NCBI GenBank assembly: GCA_963827155.1
Contig: CAWGZV010000002.1
Span: forward strand, 2,914,001-2,978,000
DNA from: UTCFX2 sp963827155
GTDB taxonomy: Bacteria; Chloroflexota; Anaerolineae; Anaerolineales; UBA4823
DNA length: 64,000 nt
Reading direction: 5' to 3'
Shown: positions 18,211 to 27,436 of the stretch, one piece after another
Layout of the letters: the number at the start of each line of letters is the position of its first letter
How positions within the stretch are numbered: the first letter of the stretch is position 1
The notes under the pieces: model-generated
Told to the model about the DNA's origin: nothing
The model's input: only the letters and a program-made list of their open reading frames with translations
The model's database searches: none
Program-made: the position numbers and the translations under genes

Positions 18211-19404
18211 ATGCGGCTGTTTACGAAACACCTAACACCAGGACTTATCCAGGCCTATCTGGACGAGCAAGTCGTCACAGATCAGCGCGCCGAACTTGAT
18301 CGCCACCTTGCTGAATGTTCTCGCTGCCGAGCTCATCTAGAGCAAGCCCAGAAAAGATCGATATTCTTCCACGATCAATTTTCACTCCTGGATGCTTCCC
18401 CTGAAAATGCTCATCCAACTATTTCTCAGGTCGGATTCTCTCACTTTTTGAACCGACTGGAATCCACAAAGGAGCTAAATCGCAACATGAAGACATACAA
18501 CTTTTCTCGAATTCCCCGCCCGGTTTGGGCAGTCCTCACGCTGATCGTCGTACTGGCAGTTGCCCTGGCTTTCAAACCAGTGCGCGTCCTCGCCAACAGC
18601 TTCCTGGCACTGTTTCGGGTAGACCAAATCCAGGTTGTCCAATTTAATCCGGACCAGATGTCGGACCGGCTGGAAAACTCGTCCAAATTGGAATACATGC
18701 TTTCAAATGATGTCCAGGTCGAAGAAATGGGCGCATCGGAAGAAGTTGGCAGCGTCGAAGATGCCAGCAGCAAGGCAGGATTTCCGGTTAAACTTCCAGG
18801 ATTAGAAACACCAACAAAATTCATGGTCCAGCCTGGCGCTAAAACGACCTTCACCATTAACCTGGAGCTTGTACGCGGCATCCTCAAAGATCTTGAACAG
18901 GATGATATTCAGCTTCCAGACGAGCTCGATGGAGCGGTTGTCCAGATGGATTTACCCACAAGCGTGATTATCTCTTTCGGTAAATGCAGCTTTGGTCCAG
19001 CCGACCAGATCGATCCCGACCAGGCTCCCCCGCCAGTCGAGCTCAGTGGGGAAAACTGCAAGACACTGGTCCAGGTCCCCAGCCCAGTGATCTCTGCGCC
19101 TCCAGAATTTGATCTCTCAGTAATCGGCGAAGCGTATCTACAGGTCCTCGGCATGGATGCAGAGGAAGCGGCTGCGTTCTCACAGAATGTCAACTGGGCT
19201 TCCACCTTTGTGATCCCACTGCCGCGCTACTATACGGATTATGAAGAAGTCGATATCAATGGGTTGACCGGCACACTGATCCACAATAAAGACAGCTACC
19301 GAGACAGCTATATCTTGGTTTGGGTCAAAGACGGGATCATATTTGCACTGAGCGGCGATGGGGAAACCGCTTCAGCGCTTGAAACCGCCCGCTCAATCGA
19401 GTAG
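18211..19404 (+). CDS. Membrane anti-sigma factor with zinc-finger (zf-HC2) domain
   Basis: Partner of the preceding sigma factor. The N-terminal cytoplasmic ZAS/zf-HC2 motif is H32, C36 and C39 (HLAECSRCRAHL). One membrane helix spans about residues 105-121 (VWAVLTLIVVLAVALAF). The remaining 270 residues are extracytoplasmic, acidic and without a recognised domain apart from a DUF4367-like end, in which a lipoprotein-like sensory fold (TGTLIHNKDSYRDSYILVWV) is visible. It probably holds the sigma factor at the membrane until an envelope signal releases it. GGAGG precedes the ATG. A strong terminator follows. Confidence 0.85.
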   Translation: MRLFTKHLTPGLIQAYLDEQVVTDQRAELDRHLAECSRCRAHLEQAQKRSIFFHDQFSLLDASPENAHPTISQVGFSHFLNRLESTKELNRNMKTYNFSRIPRPVWAVLTLIVVLAVALAFKPVRVLANSFLALFRVDQIQVVQFNPDQMSDRLENSSKLEYMLSNDVQVEEMGASEEVGSVEDASSKAGFPVKLPGLETPTKFMVQPGAKTTFTINLELVRGILKDLEQDDIQLPDELDGAVVQMDLPTSVIISFGKCSFGPADQIDPDQAPPPVELSGENCKTLVQVPSPVISAPPEFDLSVIGEAYLQVLGMDAEEAAAFSQNVNWASTFVIPLPRYYTDYEEVDINGLTGTLIHNKDSYRDSYILVWVKDGIIFALSGDGETASALETARSIE

Positions 19405-19429
19405 ACAGCCTGCCAGATTTCGAGTATAA

Positions 19430-19470
19430 CCGGTGTTGTCCTGCATGGCGCAGGATGACACCGGATTTTT
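19430..19470 (+). terminator. Strong rho-independent terminator
   Basis: A 15-base stem, CCGGTGTTGTCCTGC at 19430-19444 against GCAGGATGACACCGG at 19450-19464 (one wobble), with a five-base loop and ATTTTT after it. It closes the sigma/anti-sigma operon. Confidence 0.93.
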
Positions 19471-19557
19471 ATTCCGGTTCTAATCTTAATTTGGGCACGC
19501 AGACGAAATTGCCGTTTCAAAGCAAGGTTTTGAATAACTTCTAGCCATGTTTCCAAA

Positions 19558-20478
19558 ATGGATACTTCTCCAGCAATAGAGACCCGCAGCCTTCGGAAAA
19601 AATTTGGCGAGAAAGTCGCAGTCCAAGATCTTACTCTCCAGGTAAAGCGAGGGGAGGTTTTTGGGTTTCTTGGCCCAAACGGCGCCGGTAAAACTACCTC
19701 GGTCAAGATCCTTCTAAATCTGGTCGCTCCAACCGAGGGAGTTGGGTTTCTTTTCGGCGAACCTCTAACTGACCCAAAAGTCCGCCGACGAGTTGGCTTC
19801 TTGCCTGAGCATTTCCGCTTTCATGATTGGCTCAAAGCGAGTGAATTTCTGCAGCTCCACGCAGATTTGTATCATATGCCCAAAGAGATTTCCGGGCGCA
19901 GGATTGGCGAGCTGTTGGAGCTGGTTGGGCTCACCGCTTACTCCGAACAGAAACTGCGCGCTTTTTCCAAAGGGATGCTTCAGCGCATTGGACTTGCCCA
20001 GGCGCTGCTCAACCAGCCAGACCTTGTCATTCTCGATGAGCCAACCTCCGGCTTAGACCCGGTCGGACGCCGGCTGGTTCGAGATATCATCCGAGATTTG
20101 AAGGAGCAAGGCACAACAGTTTTCTTAAATTCACATCTCCTCAGCGAAGTGGAGATTACCTGCGACAGGGTCGCCTTCATCAAGCATGGAGAAGTGATCC
20201 AAATAAGCAGCCTGGCAGAATTAGTCCAAAGCGAGCTCAGCCTAGAAATTCGCCTTCGTGGGCTTAAGCCAGAAACGCTTGCAGGGCTTTCTCGCTGGGC
20301 GCGCAGTGTCCGCCAGGACGATGACCGCTTAATCCTGATGGTGGAGAGGGAAGACGATCTTCCCGAGATCAACCGCTACCTGGTCGAGCAAGGCGCTCAG
20401 GTCTTTTCATTCCACCCTAATCACCTCTCCCTCGAAGATCTTTTTATTCAAATCGTCGGGACGGATGGTGGATTGTGA
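19558..20478 (+). CDS. ABC transporter ATP-binding protein (CcmA/DrrA-like)
   Basis: The ATPase of an ABC-2 type exporter, 306 residues. Walker A is GPNGAGKTTSVK, the Q-loop region gives VGFLPEHFRFHDWL, the signature is AFSKGMLQRIGLAQAL, Walker B is LVILDEPTSGLDPVG, and the switch histidine is in FLNSHLLSEVE. A C-terminal regulatory extension of about 90 residues (from LELRLRGLKPE-like sequence to QIVGTDGG) is typical of drug or polysaccharide exporters. The substrate cannot be read from the sequence. Its permease begins 52 bases downstream, so the two form a complete half-and-half exporter. Confidence 0.92.
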   Translation: MDTSPAIETRSLRKKFGEKVAVQDLTLQVKRGEVFGFLGPNGAGKTTSVKILLNLVAPTEGVGFLFGEPLTDPKVRRRVGFLPEHFRFHDWLKASEFLQLHADLYHMPKEISGRRIGELLELVGLTAYSEQKLRAFSKGMLQRIGLAQALLNQPDLVILDEPTSGLDPVGRRLVRDIIRDLKEQGTTVFLNSHLLSEVEITCDRVAFIKHGEVIQISSLAELVQSELSLEIRLRGLKPETLAGLSRWARSVRQDDDRLILMVEREDDLPEINRYLVEQGAQVFSFHPNHLSLEDLFIQIVGTDGGL

Positions 20479-20530
20479 GGATGAAGGAGACTGCCAATTG
20501 TGTGATTGAGGTCTCTTACTGGAGGCGCTC

Positions 20531-21379
20531 ATGAGCACCTTGACTATCGCAATGCTCACGTTCCGTGAGGCTTCGCGCCGAAAGATTCTTCTGGCAGCCC
20601 TTCTACTGGGCATTGTTTTTCTGCTCGTTTACTCATTGGGGTTTCACTATATCACCATTCAGATGGAAGCCGGACCTGGTGAAGTGCAGCTGATCCAACT
20701 GAACGAAATGCGAAATTTCCTACTATTGGCGGGGATGTATGTTGTCAACTTCCTCGCAGCCATCATGACCGTGCTTACTTCCGTCGATACCCTATCCGGC
20801 GAGATCGCTTCAGGTACGATTCACACCCTGGTCTCAAAACCGATCAGCCGCTGGGAGATTGTGATGGGGAAATGGCTGGGATTTGCCGGGATGATCAGCC
20901 TCTATTTGCTTCTGATGGGCGGCGGTGTGATGGGTTTCATATACCTTCGGTCTGGATATCTCGCGCCGCATCCTTTCCGCGCCCTTGCCCTCATCTGGCT
21001 TAATGATCTTGTTTTGCTGAGCATCTCGATCCTGGGTGGGGTGATTTTGTCCACCCTCGCCAACGGCGTGCTGGTCTTTGGGCTATTTGGGATCGCGTTT
21101 ATCGGCGGTTGGATTGAACAGATCGGCTCATTCTTTCAAGACGCCGTCGCCAGCCAGACCGCGATAAATATCGGCATCATCACCAGCCTGCTGATGCCCA
21201 GTGAAGCGCTCTGGAGGCGCGCCGCCCATGAGCTCCAATCTCCACTGATAGGAGTGCTTGGATTCTCGCCTTTCTCTTCAGGAACGTATCCATCGGCAGC
21301 AATGGTGGTGTATTCTGTTTTATATATTATCGCCGCCTTCGCCCTCTCCATCCGGCTCTTTCACCAACGCGACCTTTAA
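20531..21379 (+). CDS. ABC-2 family permease
   Basis: The membrane partner of the preceding ATPase, 282 residues with six membrane helices. The conserved ABC-2 pattern is SGTIHTLVSKPISRWEIVMGKWLG after helix 2, where LSGEIASG precedes it. GGAGG nine bases before the ATG supports the start. The stop is followed by an AT-rich gap of about 100 bases, and then by the lipid-related genes of the next block, which may or may not be cotranscribed. Confidence 0.9.
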   Translation: MSTLTIAMLTFREASRRKILLAALLLGIVFLLVYSLGFHYITIQMEAGPGEVQLIQLNEMRNFLLLAGMYVVNFLAAIMTVLTSVDTLSGEIASGTIHTLVSKPISRWEIVMGKWLGFAGMISLYLLLMGGGVMGFIYLRSGYLAPHPFRALALIWLNDLVLLSISILGGVILSTLANGVLVFGLFGIAFIGGWIEQIGSFFQDAVASQTAINIGIITSLLMPSEALWRRAAHELQSPLIGVLGFSPFSSGTYPSAAMVVYSVLYIIAAFALSIRLFHQRDL

Positions 21380-21478
21380 TCCAAGCAATCTAAACATGGG
21401 GGAAAGAAATAAATCCATAATACAGGATTTATCGTATATTTATCATAATAATTATCACCTAATGATACAATCAATGCC

Positions 21479-22661
21479 ATGGTCTCCGAACTCTTCATCC
21501 CACAATCCACTTCACTCCACAAGCTTAAGATCCGCTGGTGGGGCTTTGCCATCGTCAGCGGTCTGATGCTCGCCTCTGGTTTTTCCTTATTGTGGGTTGG
21601 TTGGAGCCCTGCAGCCGCATTGAGCTGGATCATTTTCCCTACTCTGGCCGTCGCTTACCTCTCGATCGTCTTGCGAGGCAATCTGGCTGCTAACCACCGA
21701 GTAGACGAAACGCAGATCCTACCGACATTAGGATGGGGCAATATTCTGACTTTAAACTCGGGGGCTGCTCGTGAGTACCATGGCTGGTTTCTTGTTCCTT
21801 CCCAAACCAGAAAGCTGGTTTCTCTGGCTGCCAGGGATCCTTTACTTGTGTTCTGATATTGCCGATTTCTTCGATGGTTATGCTGCCAGGCGCACCAATC
21901 ATGTCACCCGGTTGGGAGAAATCCTCGATATGAGCTTTGATGGGCTGGGTGTCACGATCGCATCGCTGCTTGCGGTGAAATTTGGTCTCGTGCCCATTTG
22001 GTATCTTGTAATTGGATTCGCCCGCCCCCTCTTCTTGATCGGAAACTGGGGGCTCAGAATGCTGGCTCAACCTGTTCATGAGCTTCCACCAAGCACATCC
22101 AGGCGAATATTTGCCGGGTTGCAAATGGGGTTCCTGGGGGTGGTTCTGTTGCCTGTTTTTTCTCCCCCGCTTACCTTTGTGGCCGCCTACTTGTTCGGAT
22201 TACCGATGTTAGCCGGATTTCTTAGAGATTGGTTCGCAGTGTCTGGGTGGTGGAATTTTCATAGATTCCCTGCTACGATCCGGGAATCAGCTAGCTCCTG
22301 GCTTCCTCTTTTCCTGCGTCTGGTTGTCCTGGCACTCAACATTGCTGCCCTTCCATCCTTGTTAGCGCTTTCTAATGGAACAGATATCGGAATTGCAGCA
22401 ACAACCACTATCTACTTCACCCTGGTTCTTCTGCTCATACTAGGGGTTTTGCCGCAACTCAATGCGTTAATGGCATTATGCATGCTCGGTTTCTTCCAGT
22501 TCTATACCCCAATATCTACACTTCAACTGGTGCTTGCGGCCACATTTGCCAGCCTCATATACCTGGGAGGAGGGCGGTTTTGCCTCTGGAAACCGGAAGA
22601 GTCTCTTTTTACCAGGCGCCTCGGCGATGGCAGGCTAAATACCCTGGAGCAGCAACAATAA
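21479..22661 (+). CDS. CDP-alcohol phosphatidyltransferase family protein (one-base frameshift)
   Basis: A membrane enzyme that would join a CDP-activated lipid to an alcohol. The family motif D-G-x2-A-R-x8-G-x3-D-x3-D reads DIADFFDGYAARR then GEILDMSFD at about residues 131-157 of the repaired protein, with all acidic residues present. The usual N-terminal lead LGWGNILTL precedes the break. The frame changes inside the G run at 21760-21764: removing one G joins NILTLNSG to LLVSTMAGFLFLP. Eight or so membrane helices follow. The head group is unknown. It precedes a flippase-like gene and pteridine-type genes (see findings). The 393-residue length is longer than housekeeping PgsA. Confidence 0.85.
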
Positions 22662-22669
22662 ATCCGCCA

Positions 22670-23690
22670 ATGCTGAAGAGAATTCTTCAAAATTCGGTGG
22701 CTGGTCTGGCTCTTGCTTCCCGCAGTAATCTGGTGGCTGGCTCGAGACCTAACGATCAGTGACTGGATGGATTTGATGCACAGGATCAGTATCCAGGAGC
22801 TTGCCCTGCTCCTCGGTTTCAACCTCTTTACTGCGCTGGTTTTCTGCAGCCGCTGGTGGCTGGCGCTGCAGGCATATGGATATAGAATTCCTTACCTGTC
22901 AGCGTTCCGCTACCGGATTGCTGCTTTTTCAGTAAGCTATTTCACGCCCGGATCTCAATTTGGCGGCGAACCTCTGCAGGTTTATGCGCTAGAAAAATTG
23001 CATCAGGTGCCCAGATCGACCGCGATCGCATCCGTAACCATCGATAAGCTGTTCGAGATCCTGACAAATTTCAGCTTTCTGGCACTCGGTCTCGCACTAA
23101 CCATCCAATACAGCTTGCTGCCTTATTCAACCAGGAACATGGCTTTGCTCTGGGCTGCTCTGATGATCGTAATTCCTCTTGGGTATTTGATCTCCTTGAA
23201 ATTCACCCACCGTCCTATCTCAGCATTGCTGGATGTTCTTCCCGCCAGACTTAAAAAGAAAGGTTGGACGAGGCGGGTGAATGCATTTGCAGCAGAGACT
23301 GAAGATCTGCTGGTCGCCTTGATCAACCGTCGTCCGTATGTAACCTTAACGCTGCTGCTGTCATCTATTTTAATATCTGCTTGCTCCCTATTGGAATATG
23401 GATTGGCGCTTCGCATCCTGGGCGTGCCACTTAATTTCCAACAGACAATCATAGTGCTGACCGCAGCCAGGATCGCCTTTCTGACCCCGCTGCCTGGAGG
23501 TTTGGGGGCTCTTGAGGCAGGTCAGATATTGGCCTTGCAGACATTGGGGTTCGATCCAGCCCTCGGGATTGCCGTCAGCCTTTGGATTAGAGCACGTGAT
23601 CTAGGGCTCGGTGCATTAGGGTTTTTCTGGAGTGCTCAGATCATCCAATCCGATTCGAATTACACCCTGTCTGCAGAGGTAGGGGATTAA
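22670..23690 (+). CDS. UPF0104/YbhN-like (MprF flippase-type) membrane protein, one-base frameshift
   Basis: A polytopic protein of the lysylphosphatidylglycerol-synthase transmembrane family, which in characterised members flips or helps synthesise modified lipids. Family marks are YFTPGSQFGGEPLQVYAL, STAIASVTIDKLFE and the late FLTPLPGGLGALEAGQ. The open frame begins at a poor TTG (22713). The natural start is the ATG at 22670 (MLKRILQ), and one extra A in the AAAA at 22689-22692 joins it to IRWLVWLLLPAVIWW. It begins nine bases after the CDP-alcohol transferase stop, so the two are a unit: one makes and the other may move a lipid-linked product. Confidence 0.82.
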
Positions 23691-23725
23691 TCCAATCATT
23701 ATTATTCTTCTACAAGGAGTTCTTC

Positions 23726-24055
23726 ATGAATAAGTCTCAAATCGGTCCCATCCAAATTGGAATTATCCTTCTCACAATCGCAACTGCCCTGATCCATCTT
23801 GCTTTAGGCATCCCCGCTTTGTTGTGGATGTTTATTCTAAATGGTCTCGGCTACCTGGGGCTGCTGGCTGCATTTCTTCTTCCGCAATTCACAAGATATC
23901 ACAGCCTGGTTCGATGGGCGTTAATCGGTTTCGCGGCAGTCACGATCGCGGGGTGGATTGCCTTTGGCGCCCGCTCGCCCATCGGATATCTGGATAAAGT
24001 CATCGAAATCAGCTTAATTGTTTTGCTGTTCCTGGACATGCGAAAGGCAGCCTGA
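23726..24055 (+). CDS. Small four-helix membrane protein, unknown
   Basis: 109 residues with four membrane segments (starting at IGIILLTIATALIHLALG, then LWMFILNGLGYLGLLAAFL, WALIGFAAVTIAGWIAF and VIEISLIVLLFLDM). A histidine in the first helix (ALIHLALG) and the charged end are the only polar features. I do not recognise a family. AAGGAG lies before the ATG. It sits between the flippase-like gene and ribA and is codirectional with both. Confidence 0.75.
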   Translation: MNKSQIGPIQIGIILLTIATALIHLALGIPALLWMFILNGLGYLGLLAAFLLPQFTRYHSLVRWALIGFAAVTIAGWIAFGARSPIGYLDKVIEISLIVLLFLDMRKAA

Positions 24056-24107
24056 TGATCGCGGAGTTATTTCTTTACAAATACCCTCAGTGAGGAGATC
24101 CATCAAC

Positions 24108-24752
24108 ATGAATTCACTAAAAGTTCAAGAAATGGTTTCAACCCGCATCCCAACCGATGGGGCTGAATTTCACTTGCATCTGTATCACAACAATCAGGAT
24201 GATAAAGAACATCTGGCGCTTGTGCTCGGCGATGTCCGCGATCAGCCTGGTGTTCTTGTCCGGCTGCACTCCGAGTGCTTCACGGGCGATGTACTGGGTT
24301 CACGGCGCTGCGATTGTGGAGAACAGCTTCACTATTCCATGAAGCAGATTGCGGCTGCCGGGGCTGGGGTATTGATTTATCTACGCCAGGAAGGTCGCGG
24401 CATCGGTCTGCTCGACAAGCTGCGCGCCTACAATCTTCAGGATCAGGGTTACGACACAGTCGAAGCAAATCTGATGCTGGGTCACCAGGCAGATGAACGT
24501 GATTACACCGTAGCAGCTCGCATCTTGGAGGATTTAGGGGTTCAGTCGGTCAGGCTGCTCACGAACAACCCGACCAAGATCGAGACCTTGCGTGAATTCG
24601 GCTTGAGCATTGTAGAACGAATTCCGGTCGAGCCCACCGTCTGTCCAGAGAATGCTACTTATCTTTTTACTAAGGTCACCCGGATGAACCACCTTTTCAG
24701 TCTTGATTTCATCCCTGCCGCGCTTTCTCCTTCGGCAAATGGCAGTATTTGA
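24108..24752 (+). CDS. ribA: GTP cyclohydrolase II (RibA type)
   Basis: Opens GTP with loss of formate and pyrophosphate, giving the diaminopyrimidinone that starts flavin and some pteridine-like pathways. Zinc cysteines are C57, C68 and C70 (HSECFTGDVLGSRRCDC), followed by YLRQEGRGIGL and LTNNPTKIETL. Tyr108 (LRAYNLQDQGYDTVEAN) corresponds to E. coli Tyr105, so the ring-opening/deformylating chemistry should be intact. The true start is the ATG at 24108 after a TGAGGAG site, not the earlier open codons. The stand-alone form lacks the RibB half. It overlaps the next gene by 14 bases. No ribB, ribH or ribE is here, which suggests a dedicated copy. Confidence 0.92.
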   Translation: MNSLKVQEMVSTRIPTDGAEFHLHLYHNNQDDKEHLALVLGDVRDQPGVLVRLHSECFTGDVLGSRRCDCGEQLHYSMKQIAAAGAGVLIYLRQEGRGIGLLDKLRAYNLQDQGYDTVEANLMLGHQADERDYTVAARILEDLGVQSVRLLTNNPTKIETLREFGLSIVERIPVEPTVCPENATYLFTKVTRMNHLFSLDFIPAALSPSANGSI

Positions 24753-25449
24753 GCGCTGGATAGAGCATTCGGTTATTCATTCAGGGAGCTCTCGGCGTCC
24801 GCTGGTTACATTGACCTTCGCTCAGAGCCTGGATGGGAGCATTGCAGCCCGCCGCGGTGAGCGGACTGCAATGAGCGGGCCAGAATCCACATGGCTGACG
24901 CACCAGCTTCGTGGTGCCAATGACGCAATCTTGATTGGCATCGGAACTCTTCTTGCCGACGATCCGCTTCTAACAGCCCGCCTTCCGGGGGCGAAGGATC
25001 CTCAGCCGGTAGTCCTCGACACCCATCTGCGTACCCCGCTGCAGGCTCGGGTGATCACCCAGAACCAAAAATCCGCCTTGATCGCCTGCGCCGAACCGAT
25101 TGATCCCCACCGGAGAAAATTGTTAGAAGCCGCTTCAGCCCGCCTGATCATTCTGCCAAACCGATCTGATGGATTAGAACTAACTGCTTTACTGGATTGC
25201 CTGGCCGACCTTGGTGTCAAGCGCTTGATGGTGGAGGGAGGCGCAGGGGTTATCTCCAGCTTCATGAGAGAGGGATTAGTCGACCAGTTGATTATTACGA
25301 TCGCGCCGATCTTTATAGGTGGACTGCGTCCTTTTGATGAGCTTCAAAATCAAGTGTTCGGTTTGGATGCGGTCGCACCGCGCCTGAGACAGGTCGAATA
25401 CGAGCGCTTTGGCGAAGATCTGATCGTCTGGGGATCACTCCGCGGCTAG
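24739..25449 (+). CDS. RibD C-terminal-type pyrimidine reductase
   Basis: NADPH-dependent reductase domain that in riboflavin synthesis converts the ribosylamino-pyrimidine to the ribitylamino form. Signature pieces are TLTFAQSLDGSIA, the substrate loop AMSGPESTWLTHQLRGANDAILIG, GTLLADDPLLTAR and the dinucleotide-site MVEGGAGVISSF. There is no deaminase half, so at about 236 residues it is a stand-alone reductase, like archaeal/fungal Rib7 types. The ATG at 24739 inside the end of ribA is preferred, implying translational coupling. It would act directly on the RibA product. Confidence 0.88.
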   Translation: MAVFERWIEHSVIHSGSSRRPLVTLTFAQSLDGSIAARRGERTAMSGPESTWLTHQLRGANDAILIGIGTLLADDPLLTARLPGAKDPQPVVLDTHLRTPLQARVITQNQKSALIACAEPIDPHRRKLLEAASARLIILPNRSDGLELTALLDCLADLGVKRLMVEGGAGVISSFMREGLVDQLIITIAPIFIGGLRPFDELQNQVFGLDAVAPRLRQVEYERFGEDLIVWGSLRG

Positions 25450-25461
25450 GTCGCCGATCAG

Positions 25462-25536
25462 TTGCGTGATTCACAGATCTCTGTTATGATTCTGAGTCCG
25501 AAAATTGCGGCCCCGGCTGCTGGTTGCCGGGGTTTT
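25462..25536 (+). promoter_or_regulatory. typA promoter followed by a terminator-like leader hairpin
   Basis: TTGCGT at 25462-25467 and TATGAT at 25485-25490 are 17 bases apart, with an extended -10 TGT at 25482-25484. The leader then contains CCCCGGC at 25511-25517 paired with GCCGGGG at 25526-25532 and TTTT, a terminator-like hairpin only 28 bases before the start codon. It could instead end read-through if the true promoter lies elsewhere. Confidence 0.55.
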
Positions 25537-25563
25537 AGCTGTATTATGGAGTTTAAAACTGTA

Positions 25564-27420
25564 ATGAAGATCGAACGAACTGATTTACGCAACGTCGCCA
25601 TCATTGCTCATGTCGACCATGGAAAAACCACGCTTGTGGATGGGCTGTTGAAGCAAGCCCGCGTTTTCCGGGTTAACCAACAGGTCGCCGAACGAGTGAT
25701 GGATTCGAATGACCTCGAACGTGAGCGCGGAATTACAATTCTGGCAAAAAATACCGCTGTCCAAATCTGGGATCCTGAGACCGATCAGCAGGTCAAAATC
25801 AATATCGTCGATACTCCCGGTCACGCGGATTTTGGGGGAGAGGTGGAGCGGGTGATGAACATGGTGGATGGTGTGCTGCTGCTGGTCGATGCCGCAGAAG
25901 GACCGATGCCGCAAACCCGCTTCGTGCTGCGCAAGGCTTTAGAACTCGGTCATAAGGCAATCGTTGTTGTGAATAAAGTTGACCGAAAAGGGGCCGACCC
26001 CCAGCGTGTGCTGAATGATACTTACGATTTATTTATTGAACTGGGCGCTAGTGACGAACAGAGCGAGTTCCCGGTTGTTTATACCAATGCAATAACCGGT
26101 CAAGCCTCCTTAACCCCCGAACTTGGACCAGACCTTCAACCCCTATTCAAAACCATTTTGCGGCATGTTCCCGCTCCCTGTGTTGACCCACAAGCTCCGC
26201 TCCAGATGCTCGTCACGAGCCTTGGCTACGACGACTATCGTGGAGTAACCGCGATAGGTCGAATCTTTGCCGGTCACATTCTGCTCGGGCAGCCCCTGGC
26301 CCGGCTGACCCTCGATGGTCAAACTCTTAATGAAAGAGCACGCTACTTGTATGTTCACCAGGGTCTTGAGCGTGTGGAGGTTGAGCAAGCAGATGCCGGG
26401 GAGATCATAGCCCTTGCAGGTCTCGAAGGGATCGCAATCGGAGAGACGCTTGCCGATCCAGAGAATCCTGTTGCGCTGCCTACCATCCGCATCGATGAGC
26501 CAACCGTGAGGATGACTTTCGGGGTGAACACATCACCTTTCACTGGAAAAGAAGGTCGGTGGGGAACCTCTCGCAAGCTGCGCGAGCGCCTTTTCGCTGA
26601 GCTTCGTACCAATGTCGCGCTGCGGGTCGCTGAAACAGAGTCCGCCGATACCTTCCTGGTTTCGGGGCGCGGCGAGCTGCACCTGGCTATTTTGATTGAA
26701 ACAATGCGCCGTGAAGGCTATGAATTTCAAGTTTCACGACCTGAAGTGATCATGAAAAAAGGCGTCGATGGTGAGACCCTTGAGCCGTTCGAAGAGCTCC
26801 ATATCGAAACTCATCCTGACACAGTTGGAGTAGTCGTGGAGATGCTTGGCACTCGCAGGGGTCAGATGATTGATCTGCTCGAAAACGGGGACGGCAGCAC
26901 TCACCTCACCTATATAGTCCCAACCCGCGGCTTATTAGGTTTTCGATACCAGTTCCTCACCGCCACACGCGGGATGGGCGTAATGAACACCCTGTTTCAT
27001 GGGTATCTCCCAATGGCTGGGGCGATCAACTCTCGCGAACGCGGCTCCCTTGTCTCCTGGGAGACCGGTGTGACTTCGACTTTTGGATTGCACAATGCCG
27101 AAGAGCGCGGACTGCTCTTTGTAAATCCAGGTGTAGATGTGTATGAAGGTATGGTGATCGGTGAGAACGCGAAACCTGGCGACATTGCAGTGAATGTTTG
27201 CAAAACCAAGCATCTCACCAATATGCGCGCTGCTCGCGCCGATACCACCGTCCGCCTGACCCCGCCGCGCCAGATGAGCCTGGACGAATCGATCGAATAC
27301 CTTGCCGAGGACGAGCTGCTAGAAGTCACCCCAGAGACCTACCGAATCCGCAAACGAATCTTGAACACCGAAGAACGCGGCAAGCTTACGAAAAAAGCCA
27401 AAGAGTTGATCGAAGCATAA
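25564..27420 (+). CDS. typA: Ribosome-associated GTPase TypA/BipA
   Basis: Translational GTPase that binds the 70S ribosome at the EF-G site and is needed for growth under stress and cold. The G1 motif is AHVDHGKTTLVDG, switch I RERGITILAKNT, G3 DTPGHADFGGEVERV, G4 NKVDRKGADP. EF-G-like domain III and V blocks and the BipA-specific end (RAARADTTVRLTPPRQMSL) follow. About 618 residues from the ATG at 25564, matching the family; the longer open frame upstream covers the leader hairpin and is not likely translated. It interrupts the pteridine-type gene block. Confidence 0.96.
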   Translation: MKIERTDLRNVAIIAHVDHGKTTLVDGLLKQARVFRVNQQVAERVMDSNDLERERGITILAKNTAVQIWDPETDQQVKINIVDTPGHADFGGEVERVMNMVDGVLLLVDAAEGPMPQTRFVLRKALELGHKAIVVVNKVDRKGADPQRVLNDTYDLFIELGASDEQSEFPVVYTNAITGQASLTPELGPDLQPLFKTILRHVPAPCVDPQAPLQMLVTSLGYDDYRGVTAIGRIFAGHILLGQPLARLTLDGQTLNERARYLYVHQGLERVEVEQADAGEIIALAGLEGIAIGETLADPENPVALPTIRIDEPTVRMTFGVNTSPFTGKEGRWGTSRKLRERLFAELRTNVALRVAETESADTFLVSGRGELHLAILIETMRREGYEFQVSRPEVIMKKGVDGETLEPFEELHIETHPDTVGVVVEMLGTRRGQMIDLLENGDGSTHLTYIVPTRGLLGFRYQFLTATRGMGVMNTLFHGYLPMAGAINSRERGSLVSWETGVTSTFGLHNAEERGLLFVNPGVDVYEGMVIGENAKPGDIAVNVCKTKHLTNMRAARADTTVRLTPPRQMSLDESIEYLAEDELLEVTPETYRIRKRILNTEERGKLTKKAKELIEA

Positions 27421-27436
27421 TGATATCATTGGGATT

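Noticed and set aside
24703..24738. Longer start for the RibD-type reductase
   Set aside because: The extra 12 residues are not conserved, and the ATG at 24739 overlaps the ribA stop as expected for coupling.
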